Shown: positions 1 to 7,335 of the stretch, piece by piece
Layout: each line of letters opens with the position of its first letter
How positions within the stretch are numbered: position 1 is the first letter of the stretch
IMG/VR virus record: IMGVR_UViG_3300037069_001724
Location: 1 to 64,000 of that record
Length of the DNA stretch: 64,000 nt
Source: a virus
Reading direction: 5' to 3' (one strand)
Translations under genes and position numbers: made by a program
Notes under the pieces: generated by a model
The model's database searches: none
Told to the model about the DNA's origin: nothing
The model's input: the letters and a program-made list of their open reading frames with translations, nothing else

Positions 1-23
1 AAGAGAGGATTATATCGCGTTCG

Positions 24-410
24 CTACTCGAACACGCCGTAGGTCTTCAGCGCTCCCGTCCACTTCTTGCATCCCCGCGATTTGTTGTCATCGATGTCCG
101 ACATGGTCTCCGCCATTGCACTGATCACAACGCGGGTGATCTCCGGCACGAGGTCGTCGCGCTCGTACGGCAGTCCGGCATTGGCCTGTATCGCCGCTCG
201 CACCGCCGCGAACTTGGTGTCGCTAACCCCGATCTTGTCGGCCAAGGTGCGAACGCCGTCCTGTACTGGCTTGATGTCGCAGGTGAACATCACGGCCATG
301 CTGACAGCGGCCACCGTGGCGAACACCTTGTCGACCTTGCTGAGGTCGTCTGCTCTCGCGACCACGGTGCTCAGCACCATCGCCGCCATCATCACTGTTA
401 CTCTACGCAT
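24..410 (-). CDS. Putative secreted phage protein
   Basis: A 128-residue protein with a clear N-terminal signal peptide (two Arg, then a hydrophobic stretch ending ARA-DD near residue 21). The predicted mature part is about 107 residues, mixed helical and charged, with two cysteines (near residues 44 and 114) that could form a disulphide in the periplasm. I recognise no family. It is the most downstream gene seen in this leftward cluster. An ATG start with GAGAGG just upstream supports the start. Function unknown; an envelope-directed role is inference from the signal only. Confidence 0.6.
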   Translation of the reverse strand: MRRVTVMMAAMVLSTVVARADDLSKVDKVFATVAAVSMAVMFTCDIKPVQDGVRTLADKIGVSDTKFAAVRAAIQANAGLPYERDDLVPEITRVVISAMAETMSDIDDNKSRGCKKWTGALKTYGVFE

Positions 411-460
411 CGTAGTCTCTCCTCTCTAAGCCGCGTTCCGCGCGGCGCGGTCGTGTCGGT

Positions 461-769
461 TCAGCGCAGCTTTATCTCGAGGCCGCCGCCGTGCTTGGCC
501 GTCAGCTCCTCCTGCATGCGGGCGACCTCCTCGTTGACGCCGAGGCGCATGTACTCGAGATACTCCCTCTCGTCGATCAGGCCCTTGTCGATCAGCAGCG
601 ACACTAGCGCCCCGTGTTCGGCAGCTCTCGCGTCCAGTCCGACGCGCAGATGCTTCGGGCTGGCGCCGTCCCACGCGTCGTCCAGCTTGTAGGCGATGCC
701 GCTCTGAACGCCGTGCAATGCGCTGTGATAGTCCAGTCCCAGGTCGCGGTACATGTCCTTGCGTTTCAC
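461..769 (-). CDS. Hypothetical protein, 102 aa
   Basis: A soluble 102-residue protein with charged helices. The GTG start overlaps the stop of the upstream gene by 3 nt (GTGA), so translation is probably coupled. Residues 60-95 are acidic and helical and may form a short coiled coil. No motif recognised. Confidence 0.6.
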   Translation of the reverse strand: MKRKDMYRDLGLDYHSALHGVQSGIAYKLDDAWDGASPKHLRVGLDARAAEHGALVSLLIDKGLIDEREYLEYMRLGVNEEVARMQEELTAKHGGGLEIKLR

Positions 770-1413
770 TTCTTGTTCTCCTTATTTAGTTTAACGTCAG
801 CGAACGCTGGCACTACCGTACCCTCACCGAGAGTAAAGGCGCGAAGACCGAACGCCCGACGAAGTCCCATTCTAGGCGGCATCTTACCACCGAGCTTGAC
901 TGGTCTCACGTCGTAGTCACCATTCGGTTTCAGCAGTAGTTTTGAACCCTTCTTGGGCACATGTCTGGACCTCACATGCTTGTGAGATTTCAATGGTTCA
1001 GTTCCCTCATTACGAGAGAACCGTGTTCCTCGCATATGTGCAATCTGCGCGTGGCGAATGTTAAAGCTGAAGGCCGCCGGCCTTAAGCCCTGATCCCAGT
1101 TTATCAGGGCGCACTGCGCACTCCTGGGTGTCAACGCCATGTAGCGCAGGCGCCTCACGGGGTCGCTCCATCTGATGGTCTGTAGATCCACTGTCACTCG
1201 ACTTGCCCCCGGTATCGAGTCCTCGACGGCATTCCCGATGGCGCAGTGACCAGAGTTATTCCTGATTGCGTCCTCGAAATGCTGGTCAGTGACCTTGACA
1301 CGACGACCAAGGTTTCTAGTGATAGTTCTCGTACCGTTGAAACCATAACTCTTGGTCTGGTTCCCGACTGGCGGTGCCTTGGTCTTGGTCTTGGAAGTTT
1401 TGATCTTAGTCAT
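766..1413 (-). CDS. Conserved-looking hypothetical protein, 215 aa
   Basis: A basic protein with a Lys/Thr-rich N-terminus (residues 1-15) and a compact central segment holding HCAIGNAV near residue 56. A second Cys lies near residue 110, and the His/Arg/Lys-rich C-terminal third could bind nucleic acid. The segment around HCAIGNA looks like a conserved phage family, but I cannot name it. ATG start with GAGAGGAT upstream. Confidence 0.6.
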   Translation of the reverse strand: MTKIKTSKTKTKAPPVGNQTKSYGFNGTRTITRNLGRRVKVTDQHFEDAIRNNSGHCAIGNAVEDSIPGASRVTVDLQTIRWSDPVRRLRYMALTPRSAQCALINWDQGLRPAAFSFNIRHAQIAHMRGTRFSRNEGTEPLKSHKHVRSRHVPKKGSKLLLKPNGDYDVRPVKLGGKMPPRMGLRRAFGLRAFTLGEGTVVPAFADVKLNKENKK

Positions 1414-1461
1414 TTATCCTCTCCTTCTCTCGATGCGGGCCACGATCCAGCCCTAGGTGAT

Positions 1462-1974
1462 TTAGTCTGGATTGAATCTTAGCGTCTCTTTATTCCACGA
1501 CGGTGGATTACCGAATCGCCGTACCTCGAAGATTGATCTGTTGGTCAGGCGACTCAGTTCCCTCGCGTCCACTGTTGCCAGCGCCTTGGTCTTGTATCTT
1601 CTCCACCTGTGTCGGTCGTCACTCTCTGGGAGCCATCGGCCGGTTTTCAACTTTTGCTCCCATATTCCCCACATTATCTCATTGGTGTCTGGGTCACGTA
1701 TCTCCTTTCTGCGGTCGTCCATCAGATTTTCGTTGTGCCACTGATGGTCATCGATCAGCCACGACTTGAACACCTCGGCCTTGACCATCGCGAGTTTCGC
1801 CGCCTGTCCTACGGTGAGCTTGCCTTGTCTATAGAAGTCTAGCACCAGCTCCCTTGACCAAGCCACGCTCGGCTCGTACTTTTCCTTCCTGTTGCTCGGT
1901 CTGGGAGCGCCGTTTTGTCTAGCAATCAGGATATCGAGTGCCTCGTCCAGTGTCTCGGCGCGCGTCCTTATCAA
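1462..1974 (-). CDS. Hypothetical protein with HTH-like segment
   Basis: About 170 residues. The frame is open far upstream through the methyltransferase gene, but the sequence becomes protein-like only from the TTG at 1974, preceded by AAGG, which I chose as start. The segment LTVGQAAKLAMVKAEVFKSWL (about residues 49-69) has the spacing of a helix-turn-helix, as in small regulators. The C-terminal part is Trp- and Arg-rich. No family assigned. The start is uncertain because no ATG or GTG is available downstream of the neighbouring stop at 2019. Confidence 0.5.
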   Translation of the reverse strand: MIRTRAETLDEALDILIARQNGAPRPSNRKEKYEPSVAWSRELVLDFYRQGKLTVGQAAKLAMVKAEVFKSWLIDDHQWHNENLMDDRRKEIRDPDTNEIMWGIWEQKLKTGRWLPESDDRHRWRRYKTKALATVDARELSRLTNRSIFEVRRFGNPPSWNKETLRFNPD

Positions 1975-2018
1975 GTGCCTTGGCGAACCACCGACGACTC
2001 CACCCTTACCCCTATATC

Positions 2019-2630
2019 TCACTTCTTGTCCCTCTCGATGCGGGCCACGATCCAGCCCTCGTTGAATATGCCCACGGTGTCGATCACGCTGAAGCCCAGC
2101 CGGTTGACCAGAGCCCAGAATTTCTTGGCGTCGTGGGTCGCGGTGTTCGACTTGGCGACATACTTCTCGCCGAGCCGTATCGTGAGGATCACCGAGTGTC
2201 TGGTGACCCTGCACATCTCCTCGAGGACGCTGCGCATGGCGATGTCGTCGATCAGGTCGAGGAAGCGCACGCACACCGTAGCGTCCACCGACTTGTCGTC
2301 CAGGTCTGTGAACTCGGCGTCTCCGACCACCAGCTTCACCGGACCCTTCGGCCATCGCTTCTTCAGGTTGAAGCGCGCGAACTTGAGCATGCTCTCGCTG
2401 ACGTCGATGCCGATGACTGACTTGACGCCCAGCTTTCGATACGTCGTGATGAACCTGCCGGTCCCCATCGGGCAGTCCAGCACGACGCTCCTGGTGCTGG
2501 CCACGTCGCGAAGCAGCTTCTCGACGGCGACGTTCTCCTCGTCCCATCGCTGCTGCTTCGTGCGCACTTCCTCGTAGGTCTCGGCCTTGCGGCCGTGGTA
2601 CTTCTTTCTGGTCTGTGCGATACTAACCAC
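2019..2630 (-). CDS. Class I SAM-dependent methyltransferase
   Basis: A protein of 203 residues with a Rossmann-fold methyltransferase core. SAM-binding motif I is VVLDCPMGTGRF (residues 49-60), and GIDVSESML (74-82) carries the acidic residue (Asp76) that would contact the ribose. This matches the Methyltransf_11/25 type. The substrate cannot be told; no DNA-methylase catalytic motif (NPPY or PC) is visible, so a small molecule, protein or RNA target is as likely as DNA. I chose the GTG at 2630 because GGAGAG precedes it. It overlaps the upstream zinc-ribbon gene by 8 nt. Confidence 0.75.
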   Translation of the reverse strand: MVSIAQTRKKYHGRKAETYEEVRTKQQRWDEENVAVEKLLRDVASTRSVVLDCPMGTGRFITTYRKLGVKSVIGIDVSESMLKFARFNLKKRWPKGPVKLVVGDAEFTDLDDKSVDATVCVRFLDLIDDIAMRSVLEEMCRVTRHSVILTIRLGEKYVAKSNTATHDAKKFWALVNRLGFSVIDTVGIFNEGWIVARIERDKK

Positions 2631-2817
2631 GGCGCTCTCCCTGATACGGCCCGTCGACCACGACGTTGCATACCGTGCACACCTTGCCGGCCCATCGCTC
2701 GATGGACTGAATGACGGTGTTCTTGTGGCCGCAGTTCCGGTGCTGATACATGTACGGCGTCTTCCCGTGTCGCTTGTACGGCGACATTCGCTGCTCGCTT
2801 CGCTTGCGCTTGGACAT
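2623..2817 (-). CDS. Small basic zinc-ribbon-like protein, 64 aa
   Basis: A short basic protein beginning MSKRKRSEQR, with NCGHKN (about residues 28-33) and later VCTVCN (about 46-51). The CxH plus CxxC pairing is typical of a small zinc ribbon. A strong Shine-Dalgarno sequence (GAGGAGAAG) sits 4 nt before the ATG. It may bind nucleic acid or act as an adaptor; function unknown. Confidence 0.6.
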   Translation of the reverse strand: MSKRKRSEQRMSPYKRHGKTPYMYQHRNCGHKNTVIQSIERWAGKVCTVCNVVVDGPYQGERRG

Positions 2818-2879
2818 GATGCTTCTCCTCTTGCAGTGCATCCTTGGACGGTGCGCGCGGCACCGTCCCGTGGATACAC

Positions 2880-3308
2880 TCAGCGGTTCGCTCCGTACTT
2901 CCTCACGCCCTCGGCCACGTGTATCGGCCTCGGTCTGCGCAGATGGTTCGGTCTCGGCTTGCGCGCCCCCCGCTTCTCGGGCTTGCGGCGCAGACGCAGC
3001 TTGGAGTCGCCTGTCGGTGGGATGAGGCGGTGCTTTCCCGGATAGAACTTGGCGCCGCGATCGAAGGACACGATCTCGGTTCGGAGCGACTGGCTGGTCA
3101 GGTAGCGTATCCAGCACTCGTCCTTCTCTATGTAGACGCGGCCTACGTGTATTCGCGCGTGAATGCAGTTGGGCACCTCGCGCACGGCGGCGCGGGCGGC
3201 GGCGCACGCTCCTGGATCCTTGGTCTGGCCGCGCCGACAGTCCATCGGGCTGATGGTGATCCAGATGGACTTGGTCGCGTCGATGACTTGCTTGCCGTTG
3301 ATCTTCAC
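2880..3308 (-). CDS. Hypothetical basic protein, 142 aa
   Basis: GTG-started protein with four Cys in its first 80 residues (DCRRGQ near 24; further Cys near 35, 48 and 65) and a strongly basic C-terminal tail (residues 98-142, rich in Arg, Lys and Pro). The tail suggests nucleic-acid contact. No family recognised. Confidence 0.55.
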   Translation of the reverse strand: MKINGKQVIDATKSIWITISPMDCRRGQTKDPGACAAARAAVREVPNCIHARIHVGRVYIEKDECWIRYLTSQSLRTEIVSFDRGAKFYPGKHRLIPPTGDSKLRLRRKPEKRGARKPRPNHLRRPRPIHVAEGVRKYGANR

Positions 3309-3345
3309 TGTTACTCTCCTGTTGTTGTTACTATCCTGTTACTCT

Positions 3346-3453
3346 CTAGTGACCGTGCAGGATCTGCACGTATCCGTGAACCACGGCGTAGAAGATGATG
3401 GTGAAGGCCGCCGCCGTGGCCACGGCGACCAGTGCTGTCCCCACGTGACGCAT
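3346..3453 (-). CDS. Single-pass membrane microprotein, 35 aa
   Basis: ATG at 3453, stop TAG at 3346-3348. Residues 5-25 are uninterrupted hydrophobic (Ala/Val/Ile/Phe), flanked by RH at the N-terminus and His-rich residues at the C-terminus, which predicts one transmembrane helix. A weak ribosome site (GGACAAG) precedes the ATG. Size and position among other small genes fit a phage membrane microprotein. Function unknown. Confidence 0.5.
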   Translation of the reverse strand: MRHVGTALVAVATAAAFTIIFYAVVHGYVQILHGH

Positions 3454-3492
3454 GTTACTTGTCCACGTGGTCTTGGTGACTTCGTTCGCAGA

Positions 3493-3657
3493 TCATCTGG
3501 TCATTACCTCCACTGCTCTCTCTAGATAGTGCTCCCAGTGATCCTCCGGTATCTGGAGCACGATGACCCGGAGCCAAGTCCAGTGCAGCATGTCGACGGG
3601 GTCGACCAGCTTGTTCTTGTGCGCGTCGATGAATTTCAGGGCGTCGGATTTTCTCAC
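3493..3657 (-). CDS. Hypothetical protein, 54 aa
   Basis: GTG at 3657 with GAGGAGAGG about 5 nt upstream, overlapping the previous stop by 4 nt. The product is short, soluble and helical, with Trp-rich HWTWLRVIV near residues 25-33. Further upstream the same frame is only a shadow of the neighbouring gene. No family recognised. Confidence 0.55.
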   Translation of the reverse strand: MRKSDALKFIDAHKNKLVDPVDMLHWTWLRVIVLQIPEDHWEHYLERAVEVMTR

Positions 3658-4025
3658 TTGGCCTCTCCTCCGTGGTTCTTTACGAAGTTGTCCCTGTCCC
3701 TCTCGGTCAGGAAGCCCCACATGCGAAATCCGGTGCGAAGGTTCACGAACACGTGATCCACGCCATCGTTCAGCGGCGCCCGGACCCGCATCGGCGCCTC
3801 GGCGTGATAGCGGTACTTCTCGCTGATCCTGTCCCAGTATCGCTGTCGCTCGTACATCTGCTTGTCGAGAGGGGACATCGCTATCACGTACTGCTGTTTC
3901 TCGAGGATCACGACGCACGGTGATCCAGGGTTGGCGGTCGCGAAGCGAATGGCCGCAGCCTCCGCCTCGCACTCGAGATCCCAGCCCTCGCGGCTCGCCA
4001 CGCGGTTTGCCATTATTCTGTACAT
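3654..4025 (-). CDS. Hypothetical protein, 123 aa
   Basis: Starts MYRIMANRV at the ATG at 4025, whose A is shared with the upstream stop (TGATG), with GGAGGGAAG before it. A mixed alpha/beta sequence without Cys clusters; the C-terminal half FVNLRTGFRMWGFLTERDRD looks like a small folded domain. No assignment. Confidence 0.6.
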   Translation of the reverse strand: MYRIMANRVASREGWDLECEAEAAAIRFATANPGSPCVVILEKQQYVIAMSPLDKQMYERQRYWDRISEKYRYHAEAPMRVRAPLNDGVDHVFVNLRTGFRMWGFLTERDRDNFVKNHGGEAK

Positions 4026-4168
4026 CACTTCCCTCCCTGTGCCTTGATCTTGACGACTGGCGAGCATTTCTCACACCAAGTAAACAGACGGCCGAACCCC
4101 TCGATGCCGCGAACTTCTCCGCCGCACTCGCACTTGCAGATGCGACGACCCTCCTTTCTCTTTGCCAT
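4025..4168 (-). CDS. Small zinc-ribbon protein, 47 aa
   Basis: A protein of 47 residues with ICKCECGG (residues 9-16) and WCEKC (about 34-38), giving a CxC/CxxC-type treble clef or zinc ribbon. A basic N-terminus (MAKRKEGRR) fits nucleic-acid or protein binding. Translation is coupled to both neighbours by TGATG junctions. Confidence 0.6.
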   Translation of the reverse strand: MAKRKEGRRICKCECGGEVRGIEGFGRLFTWCEKCSPVVKIKAQGGK

Positions 4169-4908
4169 CACTTCTCCTCCTGTGCCCTGACGTAACCCTT
4201 GGCGATGGCGTTGCGCAGTGTCTCGCCGTTGCCGCCCGCCGCCTCGAACGCCGCGACAGTCTTGCCCTCGGCGCACGCCGCGAACAGCGTCTCCCAACGC
4301 TTGTGGGCCGCGCTGCCCGGCGTCTTGGGATTGTCGTCCCGCAGGCGTACCAGTTTGGCATCGGCCATGGTCACCTGCAAGTCCGCCCGCTTGGGCTTCG
4401 CGGCCACGTCCCTGCCACGGCGCACGGCGGCCTCTGTGGCCAGCTCCGCTCGCAGGCGTGCCGTACCGGGGTCCTCAGCCTCCCCCGCCCTGCGGGGTCG
4501 CTCAAGGGCAGCGCGCACCTTGCTGGGAGCGGGGGCCGCCCATGGGTACGTGACCCGGATGGCGGTGCGCTCCTCCTGGGTCAGGCTCAGGTACGGCAGT
4601 ATGTCGAGCGGGTTCTTGTCGACGTACTCCTTGATGCGCTTGACGCTGGCGTCGCGGTCCGTGTTCTTCTCACCCTTCTCGACCACGCGCTTGGCCGCGT
4701 CGAGGCTCTCGGCGAGATCGAGGTATTTGCCGTTTCGGTAGCAGAAGTAGATCTCAACGCCATCGGCGTTTCGGCTGCTGCTGCGCACGCGCGGCGGGCA
4801 GATGTCGCCCTCCGGCTTGACGGCGAGCCACTCCTGCCCGCGAACGCGCTCGTGCCAGTCGAACACTGGCGCGTTGTCAGCTTTCCTTGGTGCTGGTTTC
4901 TTTGCCAT
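4168..4908 (-). CDS. Hypothetical protein with C-terminal NPxxxG-KRWE module
   Basis: A protein of 246 residues. Residues 15-125 are a soluble alpha/beta region; 128-190 are Arg/Ala-rich and probably flexible. Residues 191-241 (DDNPKTPGS..HKRWE..TVAA..AGG..TLRNAI) form a small helical module that recurs in the 77-residue protein at 8547-8780. This module resembles a repeat seen in many phage proteins that carry NPKRPGS-type sequences, whose function I do not know; a helix-turn-helix is plausible. ATG start. Confidence 0.6.
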   Translation of the reverse strand: MAKKPAPRKADNAPVFDWHERVRGQEWLAVKPEGDICPPRVRSSSRNADGVEIYFCYRNGKYLDLAESLDAAKRVVEKGEKNTDRDASVKRIKEYVDKNPLDILPYLSLTQEERTAIRVTYPWAAPAPSKVRAALERPRRAGEAEDPGTARLRAELATEAAVRRGRDVAAKPKRADLQVTMADAKLVRLRDDNPKTPGSAAHKRWETLFAACAEGKTVAAFEAAGGNGETLRNAIAKGYVRAQEEK

Positions 4909-5107
4909 TGAGATTGATCCTCCGGTTCAGTATGGATTTTCGGGAGCGCTCCAGGCATCGTCGCCTGAAGACTGGATACAGATTGTATCTCATCTTGTGC
5001 AGCATGTTGCGACAGATGCGACACGCCTTACCCTTCGGTCCCTGCACGGTCGTCTCCGGCGTGTAGGGGTGTCCGCGCTTGCAGACGACGGCTCGCGGGC
5101 GGCCCAT
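4877..5107 (-). CDS. Small CxxGH / CRxC zinc-finger protein (HNH-like fragment)
   Basis: A protein of 76 residues. Residues 9-34 (CKRGHPYTPE ... CRICRN) match the zinc-binding N-terminal finger often found at the start of phage HNH endonucleases. The HNH catalytic part is missing, so this is either a stand-alone finger or the remnant of a homing-type nuclease. The basic C-terminal half may bind DNA. It overlaps the next gene by 32 nt. Confidence 0.5.
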   Translation of the reverse strand: MGRPRAVVCKRGHPYTPETTVQGPKGKACRICRNMLHKMRYNLYPVFRRRCLERSRKSILNRRINLNGKETSTKES

Positions 5108-5108
5108 G

Positions 5109-5180
5109 TTATATGAGAGCCGCCACGAGGAACGCGCCGATGAGCGCCACGCAGCAGGCGATGTAGAAGTCCTGTGTCAT
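5109..5180 (-). CDS. Membrane microprotein, 23 aa
   Basis: ATG at 5180 with GGAG seven nucleotides upstream; stop TAA at 5109-5111, immediately before the next ATG. MTQDFY is followed by a hydrophobic run of about 17 residues (Ile/Ala/Val/Leu, two Cys) to the end, so a single membrane helix. Very short; kept because start, ribosome site and spacing all fit the operon. Confidence 0.4.
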   Translation of the reverse strand: MTQDFYIACCVALIGAFLVAALI

Positions 5181-5314
5181 GGGAACTCCATTCGCATTGC
5201 GACCGCCACGCGGCACCATTGGTCCCGTGCCGGCGTGCCCCGCTCGATTTCATAGCGCAGCTCATGCAGTAGCTTCTCAATTCGCTCTTTACGGAAGCCG
5301 GTCGTATCAGCCAT
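5177..5314 (-). CDS. Hypothetical protein, 45 aa
   Basis: Starts MADTTGFRKE at 5314 behind GGAGGACGG. A short amphipathic helical protein rich in Glu/Arg/Leu. Overlaps neighbours on both sides by 4-8 nt. No known family. Confidence 0.5.
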   Translation of the reverse strand: MADTTGFRKERIEKLLHELRYEIERGTPARDQWCRVAVAMRMEFP

Positions 5315-5525
5315 CTTGCCGTCCTCCCACATCTTCGGTTGGGTTGGCTGGAGAGAATGCGAGTAGGGCGTCAAACCATCTGGCTAGCGCATATACGCCG
5401 CCATCATGAACTTCGCCTGCCATATCGTCGGTTGCTTCGTTGGCGAGCGATCGCGCTAGTTCTGAAACGTATCTCGGCAAACATTCTCGCACCGTATCGA
5501 CCGTGAGAGTCTGGACAATTTTCAT
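5307..5525 (-). CDS. Hypothetical protein, 72 aa
   Basis: A small acidic helical protein (residues 1-55 mostly helix; Gly-rich C-terminal tail). ATG start overlapping the upstream stop (ATGA) shows translational coupling. No motif recognised. Confidence 0.55.
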   Translation of the reverse strand: MKIVQTLTVDTVRECLPRYVSELARSLANEATDDMAGEVHDGGVYALARWFDALLAFSPANPTEDVGGRQDG

Positions 5526-5812
5526 ATTCCAAATTCCTCCTGTTTGAGGGGCTTTGGGGAATCGATAAACATATCAGGCTGTTTCAAGGCATCGGAAATG
5601 CGCTTAACCGCGATCTCCTTGTCGGTACGACTCGGATCCTGCTCCAGCTCGTCCAGAGCTAGGTCGACGGTATCCGCTTCGCTGTCGCTCATGTACTCGA
5701 TGGCCAACTCGCCGATGATGCGAGCTCTGGCGTGCTTCAGGTTGGTCTCGCGCAGTCGGTCGAGAACGCGGTTCTGGTAGTATCGGTTGGGAAACTTCTC
5801 GCCGCCACTCAT
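5522..5812 (-). CDS. Hypothetical protein, 96 aa
   Basis: Starts MSGGEKFPNR at 5812 with GGAGGT upstream. An acidic helical protein with alternating charges (residues 25-75), soluble. The sequence upstream in this frame is shadow of the next gene. No family recognised. Confidence 0.55.
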   Translation of the reverse strand: MSGGEKFPNRYYQNRVLDRLRETNLKHARARIIGELAIEYMSDSEADTVDLALDELEQDPSRTDKEIAVKRISDALKQPDMFIDSPKPLKQEEFGI

Positions 5813-6090
5813 GACCTCACCTCCACTGGTAGTGCCGACTTCATAGCCTCGATCCAGGTCCGGAGATCCTCGCGAGCGCGGTCGATCTCCGTTCGCTTGT
5901 ACTTCTGGCCGGTGTACTCGTGGCACATGGCCAGCGCCTTGGTGATGGTGAGGCCGCGACGCGGCGATATGCCCACCTTGAGAAGCCCGAGAGCGCTGCT
6001 CAGGACCGCAGCCCTGAACAGGTTGACCGCGTCGGTGCCGTGAAACACGGTGCCGCCGCTCGATACCGTGATGCCGTCATGACCTTGCAT
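5809..6090 (-). CDS. Hypothetical protein, 93 aa
   Basis: Starts MQGHDGITVS at 6090. An alpha/beta protein with a moderately hydrophobic stretch near residues 23-45 (not long or pure enough for a confident membrane helix) and a charged helical C-terminus. Overlaps both neighbours. No assignment. Confidence 0.55.
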   Translation of the reverse strand: MQGHDGITVSSGGTVFHGTDAVNLFRAAVLSSALGLLKVGISPRRGLTITKALAMCHEYTGQKYKRTEIDRAREDLRTWIEAMKSALPVEVRS

Positions 6091-6298
6091 CTTCGTTCTC
6101 CAATCTCTTGAGCTCAAGAAACGCCAGACAGATCGCGACGTGAACATTGGTCTCGTCCAACGCTGTGAGCCGCTTCGGCTTGTCCATCTCCTGAACAACC
6201 CGCTCGATTACGATCTGTAGTTTTGTAACTTCCTCGTGGCTCATGCCAAGGATGAGCGCATCGACGCGCGTGCTGAAAGAACTGGAGCATCGTCTCAT
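6077..6298 (-). CDS. Hypothetical protein, 73 aa
   Basis: ATG at 6298 overlapping the upstream stop (ATGA). Mostly helical, with MSHEEVTKLQIVIERVV (about 19-35) as a likely amphipathic helix. No motif recognised. Confidence 0.5.
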   Translation of the reverse strand: MRRCSSSFSTRVDALILGMSHEEVTKLQIVIERVVQEMDKPKRLTALDETNVHVAICLAFLELKRLENEDARS

Positions 6299-6507
6299 GA
6301 CACTTTCTCCCCTACCGGACTGTTGGGAATTCGCGTGACGTCCCACGTCGGGTTGTCGCATAACTCAGTAACCTCTCTCACTGTCATCTCCTGTCCCGGG
6401 TTGAACTCCGTGGAGTTCTTCACCGAGATGACGACGTGCACGCGGCGCTGAACCTTGCCGAGCGAGTACTCCTCGAAGTAGGCCAGCTTGATTGCTTTGA
6501 TCTTCAT
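6295..6507 (-). CDS. Hypothetical protein, 70 aa
   Basis: A small, probably beta-rich protein (alternating hydrophobic residues in 20-33). Begins 3 nt after the stop of the VWA-like gene, with GGAGGACTG upstream. No family recognised. Confidence 0.55.
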   Translation of the reverse strand: MKIKAIKLAYFEEYSLGKVQRRVHVVISVKNSTEFNPGQEMTVREVTELCDNPTWDVTRIPNSPVGEKVS

Positions 6508-6510
6508 GAC

Positions 6511-7335
6511 TCAGTCCTCCTGCTTGACGTATTGTTGCATTGTGCGCTTCAGCCAACCGATCGGGTCCCGCGTCATGGGGTCCGTCAGGTAGATGCCGGG
6601 GATGTAGAGCAGATCCCCGCCGTGGTCCATTATTCTGCGCAGACGCTCCTCGGCGGTGCGAACGTGCAGATCGTAGTTGTTGAACGGCCACGCGCCGCCC
6701 GTCCTGTTCAGGGACTGGTTCAGCTTGTAGCCGAACAGCCGCGACATGGCCGTTGCCCCGATGTGATATGCGGCACGCGCCAAGTCCAGCGGCGTGGTGT
6801 CGATGCGCCACGCCACGGTGCCACTGCCGCCGCGAGACCAACCGCCGAGGCTGGCGCCAACCCACAGCTCCACCGCGCGATGCTCCACCAGCATGCGGCA
6901 CAGTGCCAGCAGAACCACGCCGCGACGCGCCACGTCGCTGGCGTCGATGCCGCCGCTGCTGGTCAGGTCCATGTATATGGCCAGCGGGGCATTGTCGCGG
7001 GCCGCACGCTCGCGGCGCCGCATGCACTGCGGGTGTCCGGCGAGGAAGGCCGGCACGTTGGGCACCGCGCCGACCACGTCGTCCACGTTGCGCCAGCCGC
7101 GCGACATCGGCACCTGATCCTCGATCTCGGCGAGGAACCGCTCCGACTCCTCGACCAGCGAGTTGTCGCCGACAGCGGCCTTGCTCCGAAACGACGAGAC
7201 AGTGTCGCCCTCCCAGTCGCCGCCGTGACCCCTGAACGCGCCGACGTTGGCGTCGATGACGTCCGGTATCTCGCCGGCGTCCATGAAAATGTACTTGTCG
7301 AGGCCGTGATTAGTCGCCTGCTCTACCTGTCTCAT
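6511..7335 (-). CDS. VWA-like protein, partner of the adjacent AAA+ ATPase
   Basis: A protein of 274 residues. The segment PLAIYMDLTSSGGID (about 111-125) has the D-x-S/T-x-S pattern of a von Willebrand A metal site after a hydrophobic strand. It is followed by a helix and a second strand (VELWVGAS), as in CobT- or CoxE-like proteins. Its ATG overlaps the stop of the AAA+ gene, so the two are co-translated. MoxR/CbbQ-type AAA+ proteins commonly pair with VWA proteins to remodel a target complex. The specific target here is unknown, and I infer the fold only from this motif and the pairing. Confidence 0.5.
   Translation of the reverse strand: MRQVEQATNHGLDKYIFMDAGEIPDVIDANVGAFRGHGGDWEGDTVSSFRSKAAVGDNSLVEESERFLAEIEDQVPMSRGWRNVDDVVGAVPNVPAFLAGHPQCMRRRERAARDNAPLAIYMDLTSSGGIDASDVARRGVVLLALCRMLVEHRAVELWVGASLGGWSRGGSGTVAWRIDTTPLDLARAAYHIGATAMSRLFGYKLNQSLNRTGGAWPFNNYDLHVRTAEERLRRIMDHGGDLLYIPGIYLTDPMTRDPIGWLKRTMQQYVKQED

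Noticed and set aside
4877-5107. Full HNH homing endonuclease
   Set aside because: Only the CxxGH..CRxC finger is present; the HNH catalytic residues are missing, so I call it a finger-like fragment only.
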